Shown piece after piece: positions 50,882 to 59,784 of a stretch of DNA of 64,000 nucleotides. The notes under the pieces were generated by a model. It saw only the letters and a list, made by a program, of their open reading frames with translations. It was not told where the DNA came from and ran no database searches. Made by a program: the position numbers and the translations under genes. The stretch's first letter is position 1. Each line of letters opens with the position of its first letter. Origin of the DNA: Desulfocarbo indianensis (GTDB lineage Bacteria > Desulfobacterota > Desulfarculia > Desulfarculales > Desulfarculaceae); contig LBMP01000005.1 of NCBI GenBank assembly GCA_001184205.1, positions 372,001-436,000 on the forward strand, written 5' to 3'.

Positions 50882-51283
50882 TCAGGCTGACCCGCCGGCC
50901 GAGCCCCGGCCCGCGGCCCGCCGGCCGAGCCAATTCTGCAGCTCGTCGAAATATGTATATATTACCGCAGTAATCAACAAAGTCGCCAATTGGCCAATCA
51001 CCAGGCCGCCGCACACCGCCAGGCCCAGGGCCCGCCTGGCCGCGCCGCCCGCCCCGAAGCCGATGGCGATGGGCAGGGTGCCGGCAAAGGCGGCGATGGT
51101 GGTCATCATTATCATGGAGACTGTTTGGTCGCAATCCTGCTGGCTCGCGAAATCGCGCTTGACCAGATACTTGTTGCGCGCCGCCTCCTGGGTGTATTCC
51201 TTCGACAACGTCTGGTCCTTGGCCAGGTTGGCCTGGTCCAGGGCCGCCAGGCCAGCCAGGCCGCGGCCCCCCCCGGCCGCCAT
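50882..51283 (-). pseudogene. Relic of an RND efflux operon: adaptor fragment fused to pump C-terminus
   Basis: 133 codons. Residues about 15-53 (DQANLAKDQTLSKEY, NKYLVKRDFASQQD) resemble the helical hairpin of an MdtA/HlyD-type adaptor. From SMIMMTTIAAFAGTLPIAIG to VIYTYFDELQ the chain is the last two helices of an MdtB/MdtC-type RND pump. Everything between (rest of the adaptor and about 90% of the pump) is missing, as expected from one large in-frame deletion. No ribosome site is evident. It neighbours a divergent TolC-like gene, the usual third component, so it marks the site of a decayed efflux system. Confidence 0.65.
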
Positions 51284-51490
51284 GGTTTTTCAATCTCGAA
51301 GGGCAGTTAACCCGCTCTTCCCCCAGGCCTCGCACCGGTGCGTCTTCGCTTCCCGCGGAAACCATGGCCCGGACGCGCGACTGGCTGGTTGTAAAAATAC
51401 CGGCAACAGTTTAATTTAAACCTGCGCGGCTAGACAACCGCCTTTCCGGCAGCTTAGCGCCGGTTTCCATTCTTCTGGGGAGGTCTCTCG

Positions 51491-52834
51491 ATGCCCAAGC
51501 TCTGGCCCGCTTTCCTAGCCGGGGCGGTTTGTATCCTGGCCGCCGCCGCGCCCGCGGCGGCCCAGCAAGAGGTCACCCTGAGCCAGGTCCTGGACGCGGC
51601 CATCAAAAACAACCCCGGCATCGCGGCCTCCCAGAGCGACGTGGCGGCGGCCCAGGCCCAGGTCATGCAGGCCCAGGCCGGCTACCTGCCCCAGGTTTCC
51701 GGCCAGGCCGGCTACGACCGCCGCTGGTCGGAAAGCTCCCGATCTTCCTCCCTGGGGAGCGCCAGCAGCGGCTCCACCACCGACGGCGACCAGAGCTCCT
51801 ACAGCGGCTCGCGCTCCGGCCAGTACGATTATTACAAGGCCCAGCTCTCGCTCAGTCAATATCTTTACGATTTCGGCAAGACCAGCGGGCGGGTGGCCGC
51901 CAGCCGCTCCAACCTGGAGGCCAGCCAAAAGGGCCTGGCCGTGACCCTGGCCGACCTGGTGCGGAGCGTGAAAAACGCCTATTACGAGGTGCTTAAAAAG
52001 CGCCATCTGGTGGTGGTGAACCAGGAATCCCTGAAGGTTCAGCAACAGCACCTGGACCAGGCCAGGGCCTTTCACCAGGCCGGCATCCGCCCCAAGATAG
52101 ACGTGACCAAGGGCGAGGTGGAGCTTTCCAAGACCAGGCTGCAACTCATCCAGGCCCGCTACGCCCTGCGCACTTCCAAGGTGGATTTGGAAAAGCTCCT
52201 GGGCGGCCCGCCGGTGGTGGGTCCCTACCGGCTGACCGAGATGCCCCTGCGGCCGCCCATGCCCCGGGAATTGCGGCCATTGGTCAAGACGGCTCTTGCC
52301 CGGCGGCCCGAGCTGGCCCGGCTCAAGGCCCAGTTCATGGCCTCCCAGGCCCAGTTGGACGCGGCCCAGGGGGGCTACTGGCCCAGCCTCAACGCGGAAG
52401 GCGGCTACAATTGGGCGGACACGGATTTCCCCCTGGATTCCTCCTGGCAGGCCGGCCTGGTGCTGCAATGGGATATCTTCACCGGGCTCAGCACCAAGGG
52501 CAAGGTGGACGAGGCCAGGGCCGGCATCGCCAAGCTGAAGGCGCAGATCAAGGATCAGGAGCTGGCGGTGAACCAGGAGGTATCGCAAAACTATCTCAAC
52601 CTGCACGAAGCCGGCGAGAGCATCGACACCGCCGCCCTGGGGCTCAAGCAGGCCGAGGAGAACCTGGCCCTGGCCCGGGGCCGCTACCGCACCGGGGTGG
52701 GCAACGCCATCGAGTTTTCCGACGCGGAGGTTTTGGCCACCGAGGCCAAGAGCACCCTGGTGCAGGCCAATTATTCCTATTTGCAGGCCCTGGCCGAGCT
52801 GGAGCGCTCGGTGGGGGGAGGCCCCCTGCCATGA
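51491..52834 (+). CDS. TolC-family outer-membrane efflux protein
   Basis: 447 aa. Signal peptide MPKLWPAFLAGAVCILAAAA-PAAAQ. Two homologous OEP repeats of about 190 residues: long helices rich in Ala/Gln/Leu with the family marks (NNPGIAASQSDV near the start, RRPELARLKAQF at the second repeat). A Ser/Gly-rich exposed segment (about 78-105) replaces the usual short beta loop. GGAGG lies seven bases before the ATG. Its own adaptor and pump have been lost next door, so it may serve the RND pair at 31230-35601. Confidence 0.88.
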   Translation: MPKLWPAFLAGAVCILAAAAPAAAQQEVTLSQVLDAAIKNNPGIAASQSDVAAAQAQVMQAQAGYLPQVSGQAGYDRRWSESSRSSSLGSASSGSTTDGDQSSYSGSRSGQYDYYKAQLSLSQYLYDFGKTSGRVAASRSNLEASQKGLAVTLADLVRSVKNAYYEVLKKRHLVVVNQESLKVQQQHLDQARAFHQAGIRPKIDVTKGEVELSKTRLQLIQARYALRTSKVDLEKLLGGPPVVGPYRLTEMPLRPPMPRELRPLVKTALARRPELARLKAQFMASQAQLDAAQGGYWPSLNAEGGYNWADTDFPLDSSWQAGLVLQWDIFTGLSTKGKVDEARAGIAKLKAQIKDQELAVNQEVSQNYLNLHEAGESIDTAALGLKQAEENLALARGRYRTGVGNAIEFSDAEVLATEAKSTLVQANYSYLQALAELERSVGGGPLP

Positions 52835-53565
52835 TGGGCCGCGCCGCTTTGACCAACGGTTTGGCCTGGCTGGGGGCGCTGGCCCTGGCGCTGGCCCTGG
52901 CCTGCCCGGCCTGGGCCCAGGGGCGGCCCGAGCGCCAGGCCGCCGGCCTGAGCGTGAATTCCTCCATGGCCTTTCGCCAAAGCGTCAGCCAGAGCGAAGA
53001 CCAGGGCATCGCCCAGATGCGGGCCATGCTGCCCCAGGCCGATTACGAGGAAATCTGGGCCTTCCTGCCGGCCGAACAGCGCTGGCTGGAATTGGGCTGC
53101 TGCGAGCGGCAGACCCGGCGGGGCAATTACGTGGGCCTGGACGGCGAGGTCTTACGGCTCATGGCCGCCCACGACCGCCTGGCCATTTATCACATCCACA
53201 CGCCCAGCCATTTCATAAGGGAGAACTACAACCAAAGCAAACGCCTGCTGAAAACGGTGGAGGAGGCCCTGCCCTCGGCCATGGACATGGCCACCATGAT
53301 CAAGCTTTCCCGCCAGCACCGGCGCCTGCATCCCCAGGGCCAAATAATCTGGCGCATAGTTTCCCGCCACGGCGTGACCACCTATGGCTTGACAGCCCAG
53401 GCCCTGGACAGCCAGGATGAATTGGACTTGAAGCCGTTTTATTTTTCGCCCCTGGAAGAAGAAGAACTGAACGAGGCGGGGGGCTCCCTGGCGCCCCTCG
53501 TCGAACTGGCCCTGCGGCGGCTGGGCCAGGGGCCATTCGTGCTGGGTTTCAGGCCGCTGCCTTGA
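52831..53565 (+). CDS. Exported protein of unknown function
   Basis: 244 aa from an ATG overlapping the TolC-like gene's stop. Signal peptide of about 29 residues (cleavage near AWA-QG). The mature part has a Cys pair (GCCERQT), a His-rich stretch (IYHIHTPSHFIREN) and no membrane segment. The HIHTPSH segment could bind metal. I do not recognise the family. Coupling to the outer-membrane protein gene suggests an envelope role, possibly related to export. Confidence 0.6.
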   Translation: MMGRAALTNGLAWLGALALALALACPAWAQGRPERQAAGLSVNSSMAFRQSVSQSEDQGIAQMRAMLPQADYEEIWAFLPAEQRWLELGCCERQTRRGNYVGLDGEVLRLMAAHDRLAIYHIHTPSHFIRENYNQSKRLLKTVEEALPSAMDMATMIKLSRQHRRLHPQGQIIWRIVSRHGVTTYGLTAQALDSQDELDLKPFYFSPLEEEELNEAGGSLAPLVELALRRLGQGPFVLGFRPLP

Positions 53566-53685
53566 TGGGCGCCGGCCAAGCTAATCGTTGCCCGGACCGG
53601 GCCTTTGAGTTAACCTGTGGGGAACTAAACCGGAATCGCCTTGCCCTGGGTAGTTGCCCGCCCCGCTTGCAACCGGGTGCTCGAG

Positions 53686-54741
53686 ATGGATGAACAACAA
53701 GAATTGAGCCTTTCCCAGGAAGGGGTCGAGCAGACTTCGCTGCGGATACTGGTGGCCGAGGGCGAAAAGCCCCTGCGGCAAACCGTGGTGCGCATGCTGG
53801 GTGAGTTGGGTTACGCCAACATCACCGAAGCGGTGAACGGCAGCGACGCCTGGACCAAACTCCGCAAATACGGCGCTGATTTCGTCATGGCCGGCTGGCA
53901 CATGCCCGAGATGAACGGCATGGCCCTGCTCAAGATCATGCGCACCGACGCGGCCTATTTCGCGGTGCCGGTGTTTCTGATCACGCCCCACATCAATAAA
54001 AGCCAGGTCATCGAGGCCGGCGAGGCCGGCGTCAGCGACATCATTCTGCTTCCGCTCACCGTCGATACCCTCAAGCGCAAGATCAGCGGCGTTTTCCGGG
54101 CGGCGCCCGAGCCCGAGTTCCAGATGGCCGAGAAGTACTTCCAGGAGGGCCTGGAATACATGAACCAGAACCGCTGGGAGGAGGCCCTTTCCTGCTTCCA
54201 GCAGGTGCTTTCGGCCCACGAGAACGCGGAAGTCTATTACAACATGGGCTACATCAAGACCGCCCAGGGCCGCTACGAGGAGGCTGTCCAGTATTTCCGC
54301 CGCGCCACCCAGATCAAGAACGATTTCGCCCGCGCCTATCAGAAGATGGGCGAATGCTACCTGGCCCTGGAGCGTCAGCGCCTGGCCCAGCAAAGTTTTC
54401 AAAAGGCGGCCGAGATCTACATGGAAAAGCAGATGGACGACCACGCCGAGCAGGTGCTCAAGGAAGTTCTGAAGCTGAATCCCGACACCATCAACGTGTA
54501 CAACAACCTGGGCATCATCTATCGCCGCCAGGGGCGCTATCAGAAAGCCATCAATCAATACATGAAGGCGCTCAAGGTTAACCCGGATGATGAAAACATC
54601 TATTACAACCTGGGCCGCACCTATTTCGAGATGGAGGAATTCGAAAACGCCCAGGTGGTGCTGGAAAAGGCGCTGATCATAAACCCCGCCTTTGGCGAGG
54701 CCCAAAGCATGCTGCAAACCATCGAGCTGCGTCTGCAATAG
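53686..54741 (+). CDS. TPR protein with a degenerate (non-phosphorylatable) receiver domain
   Basis: 351 aa. Residues about 19-140 have the CheY fold, but the key residues are lost: the acidic pair is reduced (ILVAEGEK), the phospho-acceptor position is Gly70 (FVMAGWHMPEMNG where LDWxMPEMNG is normal), and the conserved Lys is replaced (LPLTVDTL). Six or so TPR units follow (about 148-350). It is probably a phosphorylation-independent scaffold. The ATG at 53686 gives a normal N-terminus; a TTG at 53641 in frame is possible. No clear ribosome site. Confidence 0.85.
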   Translation: MDEQQELSLSQEGVEQTSLRILVAEGEKPLRQTVVRMLGELGYANITEAVNGSDAWTKLRKYGADFVMAGWHMPEMNGMALLKIMRTDAAYFAVPVFLITPHINKSQVIEAGEAGVSDIILLPLTVDTLKRKISGVFRAAPEPEFQMAEKYFQEGLEYMNQNRWEEALSCFQQVLSAHENAEVYYNMGYIKTAQGRYEEAVQYFRRATQIKNDFARAYQKMGECYLALERQRLAQQSFQKAAEIYMEKQMDDHAEQVLKEVLKLNPDTINVYNNLGIIYRRQGRYQKAINQYMKALKVNPDDENIYYNLGRTYFEMEEFENAQVVLEKALIINPAFGEAQSMLQTIELRLQ

Positions 54742-54786
54742 CGCCGAGCCGGCTTGGCCAAGGCCGGGAAAGAGAGCCCGCGCCTC

Positions 54787-55284
54787 ATGTCTTCTCCGCT
54801 GGACAGCTCATTTTCCTTCACGGACTACCGGCCGGGCCTCATCGGCCGCGTCACCGAGGCCCACGCGGTCTATTATCACCGGCATTGGGGCTTCGACCTG
54901 AGCTTCGAGCGCCAGGTGGCCGGCGAGCTGGCCGAGTTCTTCGGCCGCTTCGACCCGGCGCGGGATTTGTTCCAGGCGGCCCTGGCCGACGGCCTTTTTG
55001 CGGGCAGCGTGGCGCTGGACGGCGGTCATCCCGAGGGCCCGCGCCTGCGCTGGTTCCTGGTGGAGCCCGCTTTCCAGGGACGCGGCCTGGGCTGGGCGCT
55101 TTTAGCGCGGGCCGTGGATTTCGCCCGCCGGGCCGGCCACGGCCGGCTGCATCTCTGGACCTTCGCCGGCCTGGACGCGGCGCGGCGCTTATACCAGCGC
55201 ATTGGCTTTCAACTGGCCGAGGAACATCAGGCCGAGCAATGGGGCGGCCGTATAACCGAGCAGAAATTCGCGCTGCTTTTGTAG
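54787..55284 (+). CDS. GNAT-family N-acetyltransferase
   Basis: 165 aa. Acetyl-CoA loop FQGRGLGWALL (about 88-98; the Q/R-x-x-G-x-G/A motif) and the closing AARRLYQRIGFQLAEE typical of this superfamily. The region before it (AHAVYYHRHWGFDLSFE) resembles acetyltransferase domains found fused to MarR regulators. Start at 54787 is preferred; TTG 54754 in frame lacks a ribosome site. Substrate unknown. Confidence 0.8.
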   Translation: MSSPLDSSFSFTDYRPGLIGRVTEAHAVYYHRHWGFDLSFERQVAGELAEFFGRFDPARDLFQAALADGLFAGSVALDGGHPEGPRLRWFLVEPAFQGRGLGWALLARAVDFARRAGHGRLHLWTFAGLDAARRLYQRIGFQLAEEHQAEQWGGRITEQKFALLL

Positions 55285-55413
55285 GGCAGCGCGGAGCTGG
55301 GTGAATTCGCGGTGACTTTATGAAACCCGGCCTGGCCGAAGCGCAAGCCTGGGCTATGCTTGCGGGAGAGGCCCTTTGACCGCTTGGCGCCAACGCCCCA
55401 AGGGAGGTGGGAA

Positions 55414-56847
55414 ATGAGTTCCCTGGCCGATTGCCGTAAAACCAAGATCGTCTGCACCCTGGGACCCGCCAGCCAGGACGACCAGGTCCAGGCCCAAATG
55501 ATCCGGGCCGGCATGGACGTGGCCAGGCTCAATTTTTCCCACGGCGATCACGCCGGCCACGCCCGGTCCATCCGCCAATTGCGCAAGCTGGGCAAGGAGC
55601 TGGGCCGCGACATAGGCATCCTGCAGGATTTGGCCGGCCCCAAGATCCGCCTGGGGGTCATCGACGACGGGCCCAGGGAGCTGGATTCCGGCCAGGAGGT
55701 CGCCCTGGTCTCGGGCGGCCAGGCCGCCGGCGACGAGCTGCCGGTGAACTACCCTTATCTGCTGGAGGACGTGAACGAGGGCGACCGGATTCTTCTGGCC
55801 GACGGCCTGGTGGAGTTGAAGGTCGCCCACAAGGGGAGGGAACGCATCAGATGCAAGGTGGTGGTGGGCGGTCCCATAAGCTCCCACAAGGGAGTGAACC
55901 TGCCCACCAGCGTTTTGCGGATTCCGGCCTTCACCGATAAAGACCGCCAGGACCTGGAAATGGGCCTCAAGGAAGGCGTGGATTTCGTGGCCATGAGCTT
56001 CGTGCGCCACGAAAAAGACCTTTCGCCGGTGCTGGACATGATAAACCACGCCTCCCAACGGCCGCTTCTCATCGCCAAGATCGAAAAGCCCGAGGCGGTG
56101 GATCGCATCCAGGGGATTCTGGCCGTGGTGGACGGGGTCATGGTGGCCCGCGGCGACTTGGGGGTGGAGATGCCCCTGGCCGAGGTGCCCATCATCCAGA
56201 AAAGCATAATCCGCCAGGCCAGGCGGGCGGGCAAGGTGGTGATCACCGCCACCCAGATGCTGCGCTCCATGATCGACAACCCCCGCCCCACCCGCGCCGA
56301 GGCCGCCGACGTGGCCAACGCCATCTTCGACGGCACCGACGCGGTGATGCTTTCCGAGGAAAGCGCGGTGGGCGCCTACCCGGTGCAGGCGGTGGAGATG
56401 CTGGACGGCATCTCCCGGGCCACCGAGCCCAGCCTGGACGCCCAGCCTTTTCTCAAGGAGCCCTTCAGCAAACTGCTGCCCCTCACCGAGGCGGCCATCA
56501 GCCGGGCCGCCTGCTGGCTGGCCGAGGATATTCATCCCGCGGCCATCGTGGCCTCCACCACCAGCGGCAACACCGCCCGCCTCATCGCCCGCTACCGCAG
56601 CCGCTTTCCCGTGGTGGGCATAACCTATTCCCAAGCCACCTGCCGCCAGTTGAACCTTTCCTGGGGCGTGATACCGGCGCTCGTCCCGCGCTACGCCGAC
56701 ACCGACGAGATGTTCGCCATGACCAGGGCCTGGGTGGCGGGCAAGGGCCTGGCCGGGCCCGGCGACCGCCTGATCATCACCGCCGGGATTCCCACCGGCA
56801 TGCCCGGCACCACCAATCTGGTAAAAGTCATCGAAATGGATGGCTAA
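55414..56847 (+). CDS. pyk: Pyruvate kinase
   Basis: 477 aa glycolytic enzyme converting phosphoenolpyruvate and ADP to pyruvate and ATP. N-terminal KIVCTLGPAS, ARLNFSHG, the B-domain, the catalytic signature LIAKIEKPEAV (K), MVARGDLGVE, ITATQML, and the C-terminal regulatory domain with SGNTARLIARYR. The GGGAGG site precedes the ATG at 55414; the earlier in-frame ATG at 55360 is unlikely. A modest hairpin (56855-56872) follows the stop. Confidence 0.96.
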   Translation: MSSLADCRKTKIVCTLGPASQDDQVQAQMIRAGMDVARLNFSHGDHAGHARSIRQLRKLGKELGRDIGILQDLAGPKIRLGVIDDGPRELDSGQEVALVSGGQAAGDELPVNYPYLLEDVNEGDRILLADGLVELKVAHKGRERIRCKVVVGGPISSHKGVNLPTSVLRIPAFTDKDRQDLEMGLKEGVDFVAMSFVRHEKDLSPVLDMINHASQRPLLIAKIEKPEAVDRIQGILAVVDGVMVARGDLGVEMPLAEVPIIQKSIIRQARRAGKVVITATQMLRSMIDNPRPTRAEAADVANAIFDGTDAVMLSEESAVGAYPVQAVEMLDGISRATEPSLDAQPFLKEPFSKLLPLTEAAISRAACWLAEDIHPAAIVASTTSGNTARLIARYRSRFPVVGITYSQATCRQLNLSWGVIPALVPRYADTDEMFAMTRAWVAGKGLAGPGDRLIITAGIPTGMPGTTNLVKVIEMDG

Positions 56848-56903
56848 TACGTCCGGGAACCCGCCGGCTCCCACAGTATTTTGGTCATATTTGCAACTCT
56901 CGG

Positions 56904-56933
56904 TTGACAGGGCGATCCCTGGCTTCCTATAGT
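56904..56933 (+). promoter_or_regulatory. Sigma-70 promoter of the symporter operon
   Basis: TTGACA (56904-56909), 18 bases, TATAGT (56928-56933): identical hexamers and spacing to the rnf promoter. Leader of about 68 bases. Confidence 0.75.
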
Positions 56934-56969
56934 AGCTATAATTTAGCTGATCCCGGCTATATTCCAGCT
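56934..56969 (+). promoter_or_regulatory. Paired 15-base elements after the symporter promoter
   Basis: Two related 15-mers at 56934-56948 (AGCTATAATTTAGCT, itself an inverted repeat AGCTA-N5-TAGCT) and 56955-56969 (GGCTATATTCCAGCT), 11 of 15 positions equal and 21 bases apart, i.e. two helical turns. They begin right after the -10, where a repressor would block initiation. Inferred from spacing and symmetry. Confidence 0.4.
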
Positions 56970-57007
56970 AACAATCCACAGAACGGCAGTTTAGAAGGAG
57001 GAACGCC

Positions 57008-57157
57008 ATGTTGGGAATCGCCAGCCCCGAGTTGGCCCTGGCCTATGTTCTCTGCCTGGCCGCCTCGGTCCTATGCGTGGTCTACGGCATCATCAAGTGG
57101 AACGACACCGGCGTTTTAAGCATGGAACTGCAGGATTCGGCCAAAGAGGACGAGTGA
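57008..57157 (+). CDS. Symporter small accessory protein
   Basis: 49 aa, one transmembrane helix (LALAYVLCLAASVLCVVYGII, about residues 9-29) followed by KWNDTG and an acidic tail. It has AAGGAGG upstream and precedes the sodium:solute symporter gene by 51 bases. This matches the short one-helix partners encoded before some SSS-family symporters; they are thought to be subunits of the transporter. Confidence 0.8.
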   Translation: MLGIASPELALAYVLCLAASVLCVVYGIIKWNDTGVLSMELQDSAKEDE

Positions 57158-57208
57158 GGCGCTAGCCGCGGCAAAGCCCACCAGCACACCCGTGAAATTG
57201 GAGCTGAT

Positions 57209-58816
57209 ATGACCATTAAGATCATTCTGGCCCTGGTGTACCTCGTGATCGTGTTCTGGCTGGCCTTCAAGGGCTGGCGGGAAACCCGCCAGGCCAGCGA
57301 CTACATGCTCGCCGGCCGCCAGATGCACCCCTTTGTCATGGCCATGAGCTACGGCGCCACCTTCATCTCCACCTCGGCCATCATCGGCTTCGGCGGCGCG
57401 GCCGGCATGTTCGGCTTCCCCCTGCTCTGGCTCACGGTGCTCAATATCTTCGTGGGCGTTTTCATCGCTTTCGTTTTCTTCGGCAAACGCACCCGCCGCA
57501 TGGGCGTCACCCTGGACGCCCACACCTTCCCGGAACTATTGGGCCTGCGCTACCAATCCCGCTTCATCCAGGGTTTCGCCGGGCTGATCATCTTCCTCTT
57601 CATCCCCATCTACGCGGCCGCGGTGCTCATCGGCATCTGCCGCATGATAGAGGTGAATTTGGAAATACCCTTCGCCCACGCCCTGTTGGGCTTCACGGTG
57701 ATCCTGGCGGTGTACGTCATCACCGGCGGCCTCAAGGGCGTGATGTACACCGAGGCCTTCCAGGGCAGCCTCATGTTCGCCATGATGCTGGTCATGCTGG
57801 TCTTCGCCTATTCTTCCCTGGGCGGGGTGACCGAAGCCCACCAGGCGCTCACCGATCTGGCGCCCCACATGCCGGAAAACCTGAAAGCCGGCGGCATGCT
57901 GGGCTGGACCCAGGGCGCCCAGTTGGGCTCGCCGCTGTGGCTGGTGATCTACACCACCCTGGTCTGGGGGGTGGGCGTGGGCGTGCTGGCCCAGCCCCAG
58001 CTGGCGGTGCGCTACATGACCGTCAACAGCGACCGCGAGCTGAACCGGGCGGTGCTGTTCGGCGGCGTGTTCATCGTGGCCATGACCGGCATCGCCTTCG
58101 TGGTGGGCGCGCTCTCCAACGTGATCTTTTTCCAGAGCCAGGCCTTCGCCGGCAAGGTCGCCATCCAGGCCGCCGGCGGCAACATGGACAAGATCATCCC
58201 GGTCTTCGTGACCGACATCATGCCCGAATGGTTCGGGGTGCTGTTCCTCCTGGCCATGTTCGCCGCGGCCATGAGCACCCTGGCCAGCCAGTATCACGCG
58301 GGCGGCACCAGCCTGGGCCGCGATTTCTATGAAAAGGGAATGGGCGCCCAGGTCTCGGACCCCTTGAAGGTGAACCGGGCCACGGTGGGCATCATCATCA
58401 TCATCACCACCATCTGGGCCTGGGTGCTGCCGCCTTCCATCATCGCCAAGGCCACGGCCTTTTTCTTCGGGCTCTGCGCCGCCGCCTTCCTGCCCTGCTT
58501 CTTCCTGGGCCTCTATTGGCGGGGCGTCACCCGGGCCGGGGCCATGGTTTCCATGGTGGGCGGCTTCATCATCAGCGCCTTTTACCTGCTCTTCGTGCAC
58601 AGCGCCGAATCTGCCCCCCTGGGCCTCTGCCAAGCCATGTTCGGGGTGGACAGCCTGGCGCTTCTGGCCGAGAAGGGCTCGGCCCTGTGGAAGCTCCAGT
58701 TCGTGGACCCCAACATCGTGGCCATGCCCATCTCTTTCGCGCTGGCTTTTCTGGTGAGCCTGGCCAGCGCCAAGCTGCCCAAGGAGCACCTGGACTTCTG
58801 CTGGAAGCGCTTGTAG
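57209..58816 (+). CDS. Sodium:solute symporter (SSS family)
   Basis: 535 aa, about thirteen helices in the LeuT fold. Family landmarks: TFISTSAIIGFGGAAGMFG (TM1 region), TGGLKGVMYTEAFQG (the sodium:solute symporter signature) and AAAMSTLASQYHAGG in TM8, where Ser/Thr residues form the Na2 site. Probably takes up an organic anion such as pyruvate, acetate or an amino acid; the presence of the small partner protein recalls the monocarboxylate/acetate type. Ends in a terminator shared with the convergent gene. Confidence 0.9.
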   Translation: MTIKIILALVYLVIVFWLAFKGWRETRQASDYMLAGRQMHPFVMAMSYGATFISTSAIIGFGGAAGMFGFPLLWLTVLNIFVGVFIAFVFFGKRTRRMGVTLDAHTFPELLGLRYQSRFIQGFAGLIIFLFIPIYAAAVLIGICRMIEVNLEIPFAHALLGFTVILAVYVITGGLKGVMYTEAFQGSLMFAMMLVMLVFAYSSLGGVTEAHQALTDLAPHMPENLKAGGMLGWTQGAQLGSPLWLVIYTTLVWGVGVGVLAQPQLAVRYMTVNSDRELNRAVLFGGVFIVAMTGIAFVVGALSNVIFFQSQAFAGKVAIQAAGGNMDKIIPVFVTDIMPEWFGVLFLLAMFAAAMSTLASQYHAGGTSLGRDFYEKGMGAQVSDPLKVNRATVGIIIIITTIWAWVLPPSIIAKATAFFFGLCAAAFLPCFFLGLYWRGVTRAGAMVSMVGGFIISAFYLLFVHSAESAPLGLCQAMFGVDSLALLAEKGSALWKLQFVDPNIVAMPISFALAFLVSLASAKLPKEHLDFCWKRL

Positions 58817-58851
58817 GCCGCTGGGCGCACAGCGCCCAAGACGCGAAAAAA

Positions 58852-58884
58852 GCCCGCTCCCTGGAGATCATCCCGGGAGCGGGC
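58852..58884. terminator. Bidirectional terminator between the symporter and hydratase genes
   Basis: Perfect 10-bp stem (58852-58861 with 58875-58884) preceded by A6 and followed by CCGTTTTT, so it can end transcripts from both sides. Confidence 0.85.
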
Positions 58885-58913
58885 CCGTTTTTCACGCCGA
58901 GCGGATCAGCGCG

Positions 58914-59753
58914 TCACTTGATGGTGAAGGCTATCTCGCTCAAACCGCCGGTGTACACGGCCTGGTATGATCCGGGCTTGCCCGGATACAGGGGCCCCAG
59001 GGAGCCGGTGATCACGAACATGCCCTTCTTGGCCAGGCCGCCGTGGGCGCGGACGTTGTTGATGGCCCAGGCCAGGGCTTTCCACTGGTCGCCCAGGGCC
59101 GCGCGGCCGGGCACCGCCTTGCCCAGGTCCTTGCCGTTCATCATGAGCTTCCCGGTAACCGCGTTCACGTCGACGCCCTCGAGGTCCATGGGCTTGCCCA
59201 GGATATAGCCCCTGGCCCCCATGTTGCTGGCCACCAGATCCGGCGGCGTGAGCCCCTTCATGGTGGCGAAGGGGATGTCGGGCACCTCCACCGCGGGCAT
59301 GATCTGGGCCACGTAGCCTTTCACGCTTTCCGGCGTCACCTCGCCGGTCACGTCCTTGGCCAAGACGTAGCCGATCTCCACCTCCAGCATGCATTTCTGG
59401 TAGGGCTTGGCCTCCACCACATTGCCCTTGTGCAGCATGGAGGCCAGCATGATGCCGGTGGCCGGGCCCTTGGCCCCGAATTTTTTCTGGGCGGGAGGGC
59501 TGGTGAGTCCCGCCTTGATGCCGATCACCTGATCGCCTTCCTTCAAGAGCTCAGCCACCAGGAGCCCCTGCACCTCGTAGGCCCCTCTTTCATCCAGGCC
59601 CTTCACCAGGCTGCTGGGCATGGCGTAGGGCTGGCCCGCCTTGTAATTGGCGGCCAGGGTTTGAGCCGCCTGGCCGAGGCTGCCGGCCGAGGCCGCCGCC
59701 GGCAGGGCCGCCATGAGCGCCAAAGCCGCCACAAGCAAGCAAACGCGTTTCAT
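58914..59753 (-). CDS. Exported 2-keto-4-pentenoate-hydratase / FAH-fold protein
   Basis: 279 aa. A Sec signal peptide (MKRVCLLVAALALMAALPAAASA) is followed by the FAH-like hydratase/decarboxylase fold: GIKAGLTS near 80, the metal-ligand motif LEVEIGYVLAKD (E-x-E, about 123-134), MPAVEVPD and the closing ARAALGD segment. Cytoplasmic relatives (MhpD, DmpE/DmpH) act in aromatic meta-cleavage. A secreted member is unusual and may hydrate or bind a dicarbonyl compound in the periplasm. Downstream of a TetR gene by 31 bases, hence probably in its operon. GGGAGG lies eight bases before the ATG. Confidence 0.8.
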   Translation of the reverse strand: MKRVCLLVAALALMAALPAAASAGSLGQAAQTLAANYKAGQPYAMPSSLVKGLDERGAYEVQGLLVAELLKEGDQVIGIKAGLTSPPAQKKFGAKGPATGIMLASMLHKGNVVEAKPYQKCMLEVEIGYVLAKDVTGEVTPESVKGYVAQIMPAVEVPDIPFATMKGLTPPDLVASNMGARGYILGKPMDLEGVDVNAVTGKLMMNGKDLGKAVPGRAALGDQWKALAWAINNVRAHGGLAKKGMFVITGSLGPLYPGKPGSYQAVYTGGLSEIAFTIK

Positions 59754-59784
59754 CACATACACCTCCCTGAAAAAGTAGCCAAAC

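Noticed and set aside
50882-51283. Intact small membrane protein
   Set aside because: Both halves match fragments of two different large efflux proteins, so a deletion relic is the simpler reading; kept as a pseudogene with moderate confidence.
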